NCBI GenBank assembly: GCA_013298845.1 | Contig: JAAFJN010000016.1 | Location: 1-64,000, forward strand | Direction of reading: 5' to 3' | From: Chitinophagales bacterium | GTDB lineage: Bacteria; Bacteroidota; Bacteroidia; Chitinophagales; Saprospiraceae | DNA: 64,000 bases | Part shown: one piece after another, positions 1 to 8,544 of the stretch | Layout of the letters: the number at the start of each line of letters is the position of its first letter | Position numbering within the stretch: position 1 is the first letter of the stretch | Notes under the pieces: model-generated | The model's database searches: none | Told to the model about the DNA's origin: nothing | Seen by the model: the letters and a program-made list of their open reading frames with translations, nothing else | Program-made: the position numbers and the translations under genes

Positions 1-1140
1 CTGACAAATGGAATTATTGCCCGTAATCGTGCAAATGGGCGATGGACTTACCGTCACCGTTTCGCTACAAATACTGCTGCAACCGCTTGCGTTAGTCACC
101 GTTATGGAATACGTTCCGGCCGCATTTACAACAATGCAATTCGTCGTCGCGCCGGTACTCCATAAATAGGAGGCCGCACCCGACGGTGCACAAAGTTGGG
201 TCGTTTGGCCTTGGCAAATGGAATTATTACCCGTGATCGTGCAAATGGGCGATGGATTTACCGTTACGTCTATTTGATTGGAAGTCGCACTACCACAATT
301 ATTTGAATTCAAAATAGAAAAATTGCCGCTTGTAGTAACTGTAATAGTTGATGTTGTGGCTCCATTGCTCCAAACACCGCCACAATTTCCACTCAGCGTA
401 ACACTACCGCCTGCGCAAAAAGTGGTAGCACCGCTGGCTGTGATCATGGAAGCAGTAGGTAGCATATCAAAATCAACCACATTGTTGTGCAGATCAATAG
501 CCCCTTGCCGGCTGAGGCCTCTGCCCAAAAGAGTAGCCCCTTCCAGTATCGAAATTGCGCCATTTGATAAAATAGTTCCCCTGAAAGTAGAACCCTCCCC
601 CAATTGTACGGCTCCATTTATTTGCCAATACACGTTACACAAGGAGGCCGAATTAGTTAAAACAACGCGCGACAAAGTGGTTGTAGAAAGAGCGCCATCT
701 ATCTTAATAATAAATATGGCATCGGGATTGCACCCTCCGTCTAATATTAAATCGCCATTAATGGTGGATGCTGCCCCTAAACAGTAAACATTTGGGGTGA
801 GTATTTGGCCGTTACCCATCGTTGTTCCTAATACTAAACCACAGGTAACTCCGCTTAGACTACCATAAGCAACATCCACATCTATTGCGGCTTGTGCCGA
901 TACAACATCGGCTACGTGGATTTGCCCGTTCACAACGCCCGGAGGAAAACCCGTAAAGGCACCTACATTGGTACCAATATCCCCATTCACGGTGGTTGCA
1001 CCAACGTTCGAAAATGCGCCAGCCGCCGTAAATAACGCAAAGTCGGCGGTTGTTCCTAAGTTAGGGACTTGCCCAAAAATCAAATGGGGAGTAAAAAAAA
1101 GAGCGTACAATAGCAACAAGGTAAGTAATAAGTTTCTCAT
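1..1140 (-). CDS. Secreted ice-binding-like (DUF3494) protein with Ig-like repeats, partial at its 3' end
   Basis: Reading the minus strand from the ATG at 1138-1140 gives 380 codons without a stop up to the window edge, so the gene is incomplete. Residues 1-24 form a signal peptide ending in IFGQ. Residues about 27-225 match the DUF3494 ice-binding/adhesin fold: the early NGDIGTNVGAFTGFPPG stretch, IHVADVVSAQAAID, then NVYWQINGAVQLGEGSTF and GRGLSRQGAIDLHNN. After it come Ig/SprB-like modules with paired cysteines and the recurring phrase SPICTITGNNSICQ. Known members bind ice or act as surface adhesins; the Ig-like tail and the phylum suggest secretion, probably by T9SS, but the sorting domain would lie outside the window. 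Fold assignment is fairly sure; real ice binding is not shown. The gene is divergent from the TonB receptor at 1530. Confidence 0.8.
   Translation of the reverse strand, partial: MRNLLLTLLLLYALFFTPHLIFGQVPNLGTTADFALFTAAGAFSNVGATTVNGDIGTNVGAFTGFPPGVVNGQIHVADVVSAQAAIDVDVAYGSLSGVTCGLVLGTTMGNGQILTPNVYCLGAASTINGDLILDGGCNPDAIFIIKIDGALSTTTLSRVVLTNSASLCNVYWQINGAVQLGEGSTFRGTILSNGAISILEGATLLGRGLSRQGAIDLHNNVVDFDMLPTASMITASGATTFCAGGSVTLSGNCGGVWSNGATTSTITVTTSGNFSILNSNNCGSATSNQIDVTVNPSPICTITGNNSICQGQTTQLCAPSGAASYLWSTGATTNCIVVNAAGTYSITVTNASGCSSICSETVTVSPSPICTITGNNSICQ
4..265 (-). repeat. 70-codon Ig-like repeat inside the DUF3494 gene
   Basis: The stretch at about 4-55 recurs at about 214-265 with few changes, a period of 210 bp, i.e. 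70 codons. Both copies encode the SPICTITGNNSICQ phrase that opens an Ig-like module. The near-identity of neighbouring modules suggests recent tandem duplication and that more copies lie beyond the left edge. Confidence 0.7.
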
Positions 1141-1529
1141 TTCTAAATTTTATTTAATTAGTTGTCAGATTTCAATTCCTAAAGGTATCTCCATCCGTAA
1201 CGAAAAAAATTACACAATTCCACTTAATAATTACAGGTTTCACACATTGCTCGCTCGTCTTTTGGAGGGTATTTTGTGGCCCCCAAAAATATACTTCTCC
1301 AATTTAGCGCGTAAGACGTAAGGTTTTTGAAGCAAGAACGCTACCCTTTTCACTCGCCCGCTCATCCCTTATCACTCATCTCTCATCTCTCCCCACTCAT
1401 CTCCCAACGCCTTATTTTCATCGAATTTAATTCTGAAACTCAAACAATTCACCTTGCTTTGCCAAACATTATTTCAAATGATGTGTTTCCACAACCATCA
1501 ACCATGAATATCCGCAACAATTAAGCATT
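1141..1529. other. Divergent intergenic region with a pyrimidine-rich simple repeat
   Basis: 389 bp between the divergent starts at 1140 and 1530. About 1351-1407 is a degenerate direct repeat of CTCATC/TCTC units. A weak -7-like box TTGCTTTG (one mismatch to TAnnTTTG) lies at about 1452-1459 ahead of the TonB receptor gene. No convincing gene: short open frames here are low-complexity. Confidence 0.5.
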
Positions 1530-3869
1530 ATGCAAAAACTACTCCTCTTCATTTCTTTTTTCACCTTCGGCTACGGCACCCTTCTTGCCCAAACCTCCAC
1601 GAACGCTACCATCAGCGGGGTTATCCGCGACGACGAAAACGGCGAAACCCTCATCGGGGCCACCGTGGAAGCCGTGGGATTGCGCAAAGGCAACGTGAGC
1701 AACGAATACGGGTTTTACTCCTTCACCGTACCCGTTGCTACCGATTCCATCACCCTGCGCTTTAGTTACCTCGGCTACGAAACCCAGGAACGCCGATTGG
1801 TCCCCAAAGGCAATGCCAAACTCGACGTGTCGCTTCGCCCCCAGGGTTCGCTGCTCGAAGAAGTAACCATCGTGGCCAACCAACTTTCGGAAAAAGTAAA
1901 ATCCACCGAAATGTCCATTACCACCATTTCGACCAAAGAAGCCAAAGCACTGCCCGCCCTGTTTGGCGAAACGGATTTGCTCAAAATTATCCAACTCAAG
2001 CCGGGCGTAGCCTCCGGTACCGAGGGCACAACGGGCATTTTTGTGCGCGGCGGCGGCAACGACCAAAACCTCATCGTCCTCGACGAAGCCGTGGTGTATA
2101 ACCCCAACCACTTATTTGGTTTTTTCAGCACCTTTAACCCCGATGCGGTGAAAGACCTCAAAATTTGGAAAGGTGGTTTCCCTTCGCAATACGGCGGTCG
2201 CCTCTCATCGGTTATTGATGTGCGCATGAAAGAAGGCAACAACAAAGAATACGACGTGGCGGGCGGCGTGGGCCTTATTTCCAGCCGTTTGACCATCGAA
2301 GGCCCCATTCAAAAAGAAAAATCGTCGTTTATCGTGAGCGGTCGCCGCACTTACGCCGACTTGATTACCGCCCAAATTAACCGCGCCAACGAAGGCAACC
2401 CCAATTATAACCCCATTCCCGACTACTATTTTTACGACCTGAACACCAAAGTAAATTTCCAATTGACCGAAAAAGATCGCCTGTTCCTGAGCGGATATTT
2501 TGGCCGCGACGTATTTAAGTTCAACAACGAAGATTTTAATTTCCTTTTTGATTGGGGAAATACCACCGGAACGGCGCGATGGAACCACACTTTTGGCCCA
2601 AAACTCTTTTCCAATACCACCTTTACTTACTCCGATTACCGTTACCGCATTCGGAATATTTTGCAGGGTTTCTCTTTCCGTTTAGGCTCCAATATCGTGG
2701 ATGCCAATATCAAACAGGATTTTTATTACCAACCCAACAACCAGCACACCATGCGTTTTGGGGGTAACCTGACCTGGCACGATTTCCGCGTGGCGCGCCT
2801 GCGGGCCGGTAGCGACGACGGGCAGGTGAGTTTTGAATCGGGTGAAGACTTTACCGGTACGGAGTTTGGCGTATTTTTCTCCGACGACTGGGCCGTGAGC
2901 GACCGGGTAAAATTGAACCTCGGCGCGCGATTGTCGGGCTGGAACAACGCCACCTCGAATTACGCCCGTTTTGAGCCGCGCGTTTCGGCCAATTACGCCG
3001 TTTCGGAAAACTTTTCGTTTAAAGCCTCGTACGCGCGTATGAATCAATACGTGCACTTGCTCGCGTCGAGTGGTTTGTCGCTGCCGACCGATATTTGGTA
3101 CCCCAGCACCGATAAAGTTGCCCCCGAAAAAAGCGATCAGGTCGCAGTGGGTACTACCGTGCTCATTAAAGATAAAGTGCTGATTACGTGGGAAGCCTGG
3201 TACAAAAAACTCTACAATCAAATTGATTTTATTGATGGCGCGGAGTTATTTGGCCAAACCAACATCGAAACCCAATTGACCTTTGGTGATGGGTACGCGT
3301 ACAGCCCGCTCGAATTGGAAATTGAAAAAAAAGACGGCCGCCTCACGGGCTGGATCGGTTATACCCTCGCCTGGGTAAAACGCGGCCGTTTCCCGGTGAT
3401 TAACAACGGCGATTACTTCTCTCCGCGATTCGATACCCGCCACAACCTGAGCGTGGTGGCCCTGTACAGCCTCAACCGCCACTGGCAATTTACGGCGACC
3501 TACGTTTATACATCGGGTAATATCAGTTGGTTGCCCGCCGGTCGTTTCACCTTCCAGGATGTGCAGGGAGCGCCGTTTCAGCCCGTAGTGCCCGTGTTTG
3601 GCCAACGCAATACGTTCCGGTACCCGGCTTATATGCGCGCCGATTTGGGCATTGTGTACAAGTTCCGCACCAAACGCAGCGAGCAGGACCTTACCCTGAG
3701 CGTTTATAACGCCACCGACCGCCGCAATCCTTACTTTTTGTACATTGACGTGCAAACCCAACCGGCGCAAATTGGCGGTGGCACCATTGATGTACCCACC
3801 GGATTTCAGGCCAAACAAGTATCTTTATTCCCCGTTTTGCCTACTATTACCTGGAATTTTAAATTTTAA
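1530..3869 (+). CDS. TonB-dependent outer-membrane receptor with N-terminal carboxypeptidase-like domain
   Basis: A 779-residue protein. Signal peptide about 1-20 (cleavage after LLAQ); a carboxypeptidase-regulatory-like beta-sandwich about 27-115 (ISGVIRDDENGETLIGATV); TonB plug about 125-235 (GIFVRGGGNDQNLIVLDEA); and a beta-barrel to the C-terminus, ending in aromatic TWNFKF as outer-membrane barrels do. Such receptors import ligands across the outer membrane using TonB/ExbBD energy. It is followed after 14 nt by a DUF4249 lipoprotein, a pairing common in Bacteroidota; the ligand is unknown. The DUF4249 partner and lack of a SusD gene argue against a classical SusC/D polysaccharide system. 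Confidence 0.9.
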   Translation: MQKLLLFISFFTFGYGTLLAQTSTNATISGVIRDDENGETLIGATVEAVGLRKGNVSNEYGFYSFTVPVATDSITLRFSYLGYETQERRLVPKGNAKLDVSLRPQGSLLEEVTIVANQLSEKVKSTEMSITTISTKEAKALPALFGETDLLKIIQLKPGVASGTEGTTGIFVRGGGNDQNLIVLDEAVVYNPNHLFGFFSTFNPDAVKDLKIWKGGFPSQYGGRLSSVIDVRMKEGNNKEYDVAGGVGLISSRLTIEGPIQKEKSSFIVSGRRTYADLITAQINRANEGNPNYNPIPDYYFYDLNTKVNFQLTEKDRLFLSGYFGRDVFKFNNEDFNFLFDWGNTTGTARWNHTFGPKLFSNTTFTYSDYRYRIRNILQGFSFRLGSNIVDANIKQDFYYQPNNQHTMRFGGNLTWHDFRVARLRAGSDDGQVSFESGEDFTGTEFGVFFSDDWAVSDRVKLNLGARLSGWNNATSNYARFEPRVSANYAVSENFSFKASYARMNQYVHLLASSGLSLPTDIWYPSTDKVAPEKSDQVAVGTTVLIKDKVLITWEAWYKKLYNQIDFIDGAELFGQTNIETQLTFGDGYAYSPLELEIEKKDGRLTGWIGYTLAWVKRGRFPVINNGDYFSPRFDTRHNLSVVALYSLNRHWQFTATYVYTSGNISWLPAGRFTFQDVQGAPFQPVVPVFGQRNTFRYPAYMRADLGIVYKFRTKRSEQDLTLSVYNATDRRNPYFLYIDVQTQPAQIGGGTIDVPTGFQAKQVSLFPVLPTITWNFKF

Positions 3870-3883
3870 AACGCACCATCAAC

Positions 3884-4723
3884 ATGAAAAAACTCATTGT
3901 ATATAGCGCTTTTTTGATGCTCTTCGCCGGAGCCTGCAACCTTACCCGCGACGTGGAAATTGAATTGCCCGATTATGAGCAACAACCCGTCGTGGAATGC
4001 TACCTCGAACCGGGCAAACCATTCCGCCTTCTGCTTTCGCGCAGTTACAGTTTTTTTGATCCGCTCGGCCTCGATTCGTCGTTTTTGAACAAAACCCTGC
4101 TGCAAGGAGCCTCCGTGGCGATTTCTTACAACGGCCAACGCGTGGTACTCGACAACCAGTTCTCTTTTGAACCGGAGCCGCTCAAACTGTTCAATTACAC
4201 CGCCAGCGAAATTGTTCCGGCTACCCCCGACGTGGAATACACCCTCGAAATTACCCTGCCCGACGGCACAACCATTACCGGCTCTACGGTGATGCTGCCT
4301 TTTGTACCCATCGACAGCGTCGTGGTGGAATTTAGCCCCACCAACGATACCATTGCCCGGACCCTCATGTACATCACCGACGACCAAACCAAGTCCAACT
4401 CGTACCGCCGCATGTTGCATTACGGCAACCTCGACAGTCTTCCGCAGCAGGATTTTTTGGCCAACGACCGGTTTTCGACGTCCGCCACCGTCGCCTTTGG
4501 CATGGGGTACGATTTGTCGCCCGGCGATACGGTATTTAACACCATTTACCACATTACGCCGCAGTACTACGACTATTTGGAGAGTGTACAATTGGCCATT
4601 TTAAGTGGTTTTAACCCATTTGCGCAGCCTTCGCCCATAAAAAGCAACGTGACGGGCACGGCCAACCCGCTGGGTATTTTTACCTGTTTGGTCTACGACC
4701 GGAATCGGACGATTATGGAGTAA
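3884..4723 (+). CDS. DUF4249 lipoprotein, partner of the upstream TonB receptor
   Basis: 279 residues with a lipoprotein signal peptide (LFAGAC, Cys about 18) followed by the DUF4249 pattern: an early VECYLEPGKPFRLLLSRS segment, a VAISYNGQRVVL strand, and a LPDGTTITGSTVMLPFVPID strand leading to a C-terminal region with the HITPQYYDYLESV motif. DUF4249 proteins are predicted outer-membrane-anchored beta-sandwich proteins encoded next to TonB receptors, probably on the cell surface or periplasmic side assisting uptake. The 14-nt gap to the receptor indicates co-transcription. The substrate is not deducible. Confidence 0.85.
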   Translation: MKKLIVYSAFLMLFAGACNLTRDVEIELPDYEQQPVVECYLEPGKPFRLLLSRSYSFFDPLGLDSSFLNKTLLQGASVAISYNGQRVVLDNQFSFEPEPLKLFNYTASEIVPATPDVEYTLEITLPDGTTITGSTVMLPFVPIDSVVVEFSPTNDTIARTLMYITDDQTKSNSYRRMLHYGNLDSLPQQDFLANDRFSTSATVAFGMGYDLSPGDTVFNTIYHITPQYYDYLESVQLAILSGFNPFAQPSPIKSNVTGTANPLGIFTCLVYDRNRTIME

Positions 4724-4733
4724 AAAAGTTTTT

Positions 4734-4741
4734 TAACTTTG
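4734..4741 (+). promoter_or_regulatory. -7 box TAACTTTG of the beta-propeller gene
   Basis: Exact match to the Bacteroidota -7 consensus TAnnTTTG, 11 nt after the stop of the DUF4249 gene. It predicts a start of transcription near 4745-4748 and a leader of about 27-30 nt, and decides the start codon: the TTG at 4739 lies inside the promoter, so the ATG at 4775 is used. No clear -33 TTTG. Confidence 0.6.
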
Positions 4742-4774
4742 CGTCACACTGGTCTTTTCCGGTGTTCAACGCAT

Positions 4775-6067
4775 ATGCACACGAAAGCCTTTTTATGTAC
4801 CCTTTTGGTCGCTTTGAGCGGATATGCTTCCGCTCAAAGTGCCACTTTTGACCCAAAATTCAAACTGATTTCCGCCGAAAAAATCAAATTTAACTCGTTT
4901 ATTGACTGCAATATGGCCGAGGCGTGGATTGGCGACACGCTGCGCATTTTTCCGGGCAAATACGGCGAAGACCCCGTTTGGGGCATTGGCGTTGACCTGA
5001 AATACGCCGATGGCCGCAACGCCGACGAGGTATTTAAAAGTCCTTCCGATAATTTTCACGACCCGGAAATGCCCGAAAACGCGCCCGTCGGGAAGCCCGG
5101 TTTGCACGGGGCCGTTTGGTTCGAAACCGTTTACCAAGACCCCAAAGACAACACCGGCAAAACCTTGTACGGGATTTACCACAACGAAAATTACCCCCAA
5201 ACCCTGCCGTACAATCCGGCGACGGGGCAAGGTTACAAAAACAACAAATGGCCACAGGGTTTACGCGGCCCCAAAAGTGCGGCGGCGGTTTGCCGGATTG
5301 GCGTCATGAAATCAACCGATGGCGGCAAAAGTTGGAAAAACAAGGGCATTTTTATCGAAGACCTCGACCCACGGATGATTTTAAAACCGTTCAACACCTC
5401 CAACACATTCGCCGGGGGCGTGGGCGATCCTTCGGCGGTGGCCAGCGGCGAGTATTTATACCTTTTTTACGGCGAATACGGTTATCCGGGCGTGTACAAT
5501 GAAAAAACGTACGATCCCAAGGTCGAAGCGTCGGGGCAGTGCATCAGCGTGGCGCGCATTGCCCTCAAAGACCTCGATAAACCCGTGGGAAAAGCCAAAC
5601 GCTGGGATGGCAAAGGGTTTAATGCGCCCTACAACGGCATTGGAAAACCCATTACTTCGCTGCAAATTCCGATGGAGGAAGGCGGCGGCCCGTCGTCCTC
5701 TCCCACCGGCGGCTTTCACTGGGGGCCATCGGTGAGTTGGAATACCTACCTCGAATGTTGGGTCATGATGATGGGCAAAGTGGAAGGCAAATCGTGGGTG
5801 GGCGATAAAGTGTATATTTCATTTAACAAAAACAAAGACCTCGGCGCGGCCTTAAACAGCCAAGACTGGACCAAACCGCAGTTGTTTTTCCAAAAACCCG
5901 GTTATACGCTTTGGTATCCGTCTCTCCAGCCGTTGAACACCGAAGAAGACGTTACCAACAAATATACTTGTTTGAAATTGGGCAAAAAAGCGCGTTTTTT
6001 TGTAAAAAGAATAAAACCCTACGACGACGAATACGCGTCGGAACACATCGTGGAGTTTGAAAAATAA
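4775..6067 (+). CDS. Secreted beta-propeller protein, glycoside-hydrolase-like
   Basis: 430 residues from the ATG at 4775 (signal peptide MHTKAFLCTLLVALSGYASAQ). The rest reads like a five-bladed propeller of the GH43/GH32 kind: a strand with a DTLRIFPG turn, the GVMKSTDGGKSWKNKGIF blade (Asp-box-like SxDxGxSW), GDPSAVASGEYLYLFYGEY, and a late GFHWGPSVSWNTYLECWVMM blade. Probably a periplasmic or surface carbohydrate-active or carbohydrate-binding enzyme; catalytic acids cannot be assigned with confidence. It has its own promoter and is followed after 9 nt by a Crp/Fnr regulator. An upstream TTG would extend the frame by 12 residues but destroys the signal-peptide start. Confidence 0.65.
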   Translation: MHTKAFLCTLLVALSGYASAQSATFDPKFKLISAEKIKFNSFIDCNMAEAWIGDTLRIFPGKYGEDPVWGIGVDLKYADGRNADEVFKSPSDNFHDPEMPENAPVGKPGLHGAVWFETVYQDPKDNTGKTLYGIYHNENYPQTLPYNPATGQGYKNNKWPQGLRGPKSAAAVCRIGVMKSTDGGKSWKNKGIFIEDLDPRMILKPFNTSNTFAGGVGDPSAVASGEYLYLFYGEYGYPGVYNEKTYDPKVEASGQCISVARIALKDLDKPVGKAKRWDGKGFNAPYNGIGKPITSLQIPMEEGGGPSSSPTGGFHWGPSVSWNTYLECWVMMMGKVEGKSWVGDKVYISFNKNKDLGAALNSQDWTKPQLFFQKPGYTLWYPSLQPLNTEEDVTNKYTCLKLGKKARFFVKRIKPYDDEYASEHIVEFEK

Positions 6068-6076
6068 AGTAAAATT

Positions 6077-6652
6077 ATGGAGGCACTGCAATACGCCATT
6101 GCGCAAATGATCCACGCTTCGCCCGGTGAACTGGCCGATTTTACGCGGCAAACCATCAAAAGAACGTTTAAACGGCTCGATACGGTGAGCCGCGTGGACA
6201 CGGTGCCCAACGAAATTTTTTTTGTGGTAAAAGGTGTGATCCGGGTTATTGTGACCGACCGCGAAGGTGTGGATCACACCATTCATTTTGCGCTCGAAAA
6301 CCAGTTTATTGCCGATTATTCCTGTTTTTTAACCCAACAACCGTCCATGTACACGCTGCAAGCCCTGGAAGAAACCGAAACCGTGGTATTGCCGCGTTCG
6401 GCGGTGGAATGGGGTTACCAAAACATGCAGGAAGGGCAAAAACTGGGGCGTTTGATTGCCGAATTTTATTTTATGTACCAGGATAACCGCATCAAAAACC
6501 TCTACGCCCGCACGCCCAAAGAACGCTACGATACCATCACCGACGTATTTCCCAATATCCACAACCGGGTGCCGCAGCACATGATTGCGTCGTATTTGGG
6601 GATTACGCCGGTGCATTTGAGTAGGTTGAAGAAGGTGGGGGTGGAACGGTAA
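6077..6652 (+). CDS. Crp/Fnr-family transcription regulator
   Basis: 191 residues. Residues about 20-115 form a cyclic-nucleotide-binding-type beta-roll (EIFFVVKGVIRVIVTDREG, then HTIHFALENQFIADY), followed by the long dimer helix (YFMYQDNRIKNLYARTP) and a short winged-helix with HMIASYLGITPVHLSRLKK as recognition helix. Bacteroidota members of this type usually lack the full cAMP pocket and respond to unknown signals. It lies 9 nt behind the propeller gene, so the two may be co-transcribed. There is no Fe-S cysteine cluster at the N-terminus, so it is not an Fnr-type oxygen sensor. Confidence 0.88.
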   Translation: MEALQYAIAQMIHASPGELADFTRQTIKRTFKRLDTVSRVDTVPNEIFFVVKGVIRVIVTDREGVDHTIHFALENQFIADYSCFLTQQPSMYTLQALEETETVVLPRSAVEWGYQNMQEGQKLGRLIAEFYFMYQDNRIKNLYARTPKERYDTITDVFPNIHNRVPQHMIASYLGITPVHLSRLKKVGVER

Positions 6653-6673
6653 ATTGTTCCTATTTCGTTGCGT

Positions 6674-7330
6674 TCAGGGATGCAGCCGTTCCGCTCCGTT
6701 TTTGTTTCTCTTTTCTATCATTTTCTCAATCAAATCCCGAAAGGTCACAATATCCCCCGTCAAAAGTTCATACCTGTCGGAGTCAAAAAGATGGATGGCG
6801 TTCCAAAATCCTTTTTTCTTTCTTTTCTCGGTTATTTTTTCGATTGAGTTTAAACCGGTCAAAGTTATCGTTTCAAGTAGAGGCGCAAAATGCCGTTCTA
6901 GATACGGACTCAATCTTGATGATGGTCTCAATGCGGAAACGTCAACGCCTTTTTCTGCTATTTTTCTTTTTAGGTGCAAAAAGGTAGCCGCGCTCAAGCA
7001 ATCCGCCCCCAAAATTCTGATCGGCTCGACTATTTCTATCTCCGCGTATTTTGCGATTAATTGACAAACACCCGACATCTTTTTTTCCCTGGCGGGTTCA
7101 AGTGCATTTTTCCACTCTTCTTCGCTGATATCCACCCTAAATTCTCGGTTCAAAAACTTATACAACTTTTTCCACGGAAGCAGGTCATTGGTACACCTCC
7201 AATCCCGGACACTCATCTCCGTTGTTATTTCAATGGACGGCTCTGCCTCCGGGTCAAGAGGACTTGACAATCGGTGTTGCGCTTTGAATATGTCAAGTAT
7301 TTCGTCTGATGTGTATTTCCTTTTTTTCAT
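6674..7330 (-). CDS. Conserved hypothetical protein at the 3' edge of the accessory block
   Basis: 218 residues, no signal peptide or membrane helix. N-terminal TSDEILDIFKAQHRL helix, a SVRDWRCTNDLLPWKKLYKFLN segment, VDISEEEWKNALEPAREK, a GVCQLIAKYAE helix, then ILGADCLSAATFLHLKRKIAEKG and SRLSPYLERHF. The layout looks like a compact alpha/beta protein of a family I cannot name; the paired Trp/Leu-rich DLLPWxxLYKxLN segment seems its best signature. It is convergent with the Crp gene (21-nt gap) and separated from the PIN-like gene by a palindromic spacer. Base composition is less AT-rich than in the other four block genes. Confidence 0.7.
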   Translation of the reverse strand: MKKRKYTSDEILDIFKAQHRLSSPLDPEAEPSIEITTEMSVRDWRCTNDLLPWKKLYKFLNREFRVDISEEEWKNALEPAREKKMSGVCQLIAKYAEIEIVEPIRILGADCLSAATFLHLKRKIAEKGVDVSALRPSSRLSPYLERHFAPLLETITLTGLNSIEKITEKRKKKGFWNAIHLFDSDRYELLTGDIVTFRDLIEKMIEKRNKNGAERLHP

Positions 7331-7360
7331 TGTTGTTTGAGGGGGCAGAACGGGGGCGTG

Positions 7361-7399
7361 GGCTGTCGCACCGCGACGCTTAGGAAGCAGTTGGCAGCC
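7361..7399. repeat. Palindromic spacer C between accessory genes
   Basis: GGCTGTC at 7361-7367 pairs with GGCAGCC at 7393-7399 (one mismatch), enclosing the perfect hairpin GTCGC-ACC-GCGAC at 7365-7377. It lies between the PIN-like gene's stop and the 218-residue gene's start and is much more GC-rich than its surroundings. Confidence 0.5.
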
Positions 7400-7419
7400 A
7401 AACAGAGTTAGCCGTAGTT

Positions 7420-8439
7420 TTAATTCTCTTTTATTATTTCTTCAATTTCATCTACAAGTTTCTTTACATCATCTACGTCAAAAGTTTTGAATAATTTAGT
7501 TGCAATTTCAAAGGCTTCAAAAAGCACTTTTGAACGATAATACATAATCTTGTCATTAGTAATAAAGATATGTGAATGAGCCCCGTAAAATGAATGGAAC
7601 CCGTCCTCTATCGAATTGCTGAATCTATTCTTTTCGCTTAATTTATCAGGACGAAAGCCAAATAACCCTAATTGATTATAGGCACTTAGATAATAATCAA
7701 AGAATATTGGTTCTTTATGGTATCTCTTCACATCTTCAATTACTAATTCTGAGAAAGATTTTCCAATGAGAGTTTGTGGAAGAATAGAATCAAGTTTTTG
7801 AATAGGAAACTCCCAATTTGAAATGTCTGACTCTAACTTCAAATCTTCTTTTAGCCCCTTTCTCAAATCATTAAAACCTTGTGGGTTTTCCTGAAAATTT
7901 TCACTCATTTTTGAAACATCCTCCAATAATTCAGTGAAATTTCCGGTCTCAAAAAAGGATTTATACTGTTTCAAAAACTCTTTCCCTGTTTCAGTTTTTT
8001 GCAATTCCTCCGCATTTGGCAGAATTGATTTTAAGTCAATTCCTTTGAATATTTCATTTAACTCGAATCCGAGGCCGCTATCAATATCATCAAATATTTC
8101 AGAAATTGGTTTCTCTTCTTCTTTATCTTTCCGTATCTCATGAAAAAATTCAATAACACCTCTTTTCTCAAGTCTCGTTTCGTTGACTTCAAAATATTTG
8201 GCTATAATTGAATTATCAGAGATTGACTCAAGAAACTGTAAATCTGAATCAATTTTTTCTTTGTTCTCTTCGTATTTTTTATTTAAATCTGAAAGATGAG
8301 AAGGAGAGTAAGGAATTACGATTCCATTTTTGTAGCTGCTTATTAGCCTTCCAATAGAAATAAATGGCTCTCTTAAAGAATCTTTGATTCCCTTAAGAGT
8401 ATTCCAATCTATATAAATTATTTTTACATCAATATTCAT
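7420..8439 (-). CDS. Putative PIN-like domain protein, AT-rich accessory gene
   Basis: 339 residues, soluble. The start has the shape of PIN-like nucleases: a first strand IIYIDWNTLKGIKD with an acidic residue (Asp about 10) and a second conserved element VIPYSPSHLSDL (Ser/His/Asp about 48-52). The middle is helical and charged; the last third (YYLSAYNQLGLFGFRP ... YGAHSHIFITNDKIM) contains the ITND acidic motif typical of the last PIN catalytic strand. Proteins of this kind are predicted RNases, often in defence islands. The assignment rests on motif spacing only. It belongs to the five-gene minus-strand block and its AT-richness points to lateral transfer. Confidence 0.5.
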   Translation of the reverse strand: MNIDVKIIYIDWNTLKGIKDSLREPFISIGRLISSYKNGIVIPYSPSHLSDLNKKYEENKEKIDSDLQFLESISDNSIIAKYFEVNETRLEKRGVIEFFHEIRKDKEEEKPISEIFDDIDSGLGFELNEIFKGIDLKSILPNAEELQKTETGKEFLKQYKSFFETGNFTELLEDVSKMSENFQENPQGFNDLRKGLKEDLKLESDISNWEFPIQKLDSILPQTLIGKSFSELVIEDVKRYHKEPIFFDYYLSAYNQLGLFGFRPDKLSEKNRFSNSIEDGFHSFYGAHSHIFITNDKIMYYRSKVLFEAFEIATKLFKTFDVDDVKKLVDEIEEIIKEN

Positions 8440-8455
8440 TTTTTATATCTTTATC

Positions 8456-8538
8456 GAACGACTGCATGGGCAACGTGGCGGCGAGCGTTGGCTTTGCGGG
8501 TTAGGCTTTCGCCGCCATGTGTGACCATGCAGCCGTTC
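8456..8538. repeat. Palindromic spacer A between accessory genes
   Basis: Long imperfect hairpin: GAACGACTGCATGG (8456-8469) pairs with CCATGCAGCCGTTC (8525-8538, one G/A change), and an inner pair TGGCGGCGA (8476-8484) with TCGCCGCCA (8509-8517). The loop carries TTTGCGGGTTAGGC. It fills nearly all the space between the coiled-coil gene's stop and the PIN-like gene's start. Confidence 0.6.
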
Positions 8539-8544
8539 TCCATA

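Noticed and set aside
1327-1524. 65-residue open frame before the TonB receptor
   Set aside because: Low-complexity Ser/His/Pro product from the CTCATC repeat; no start context.
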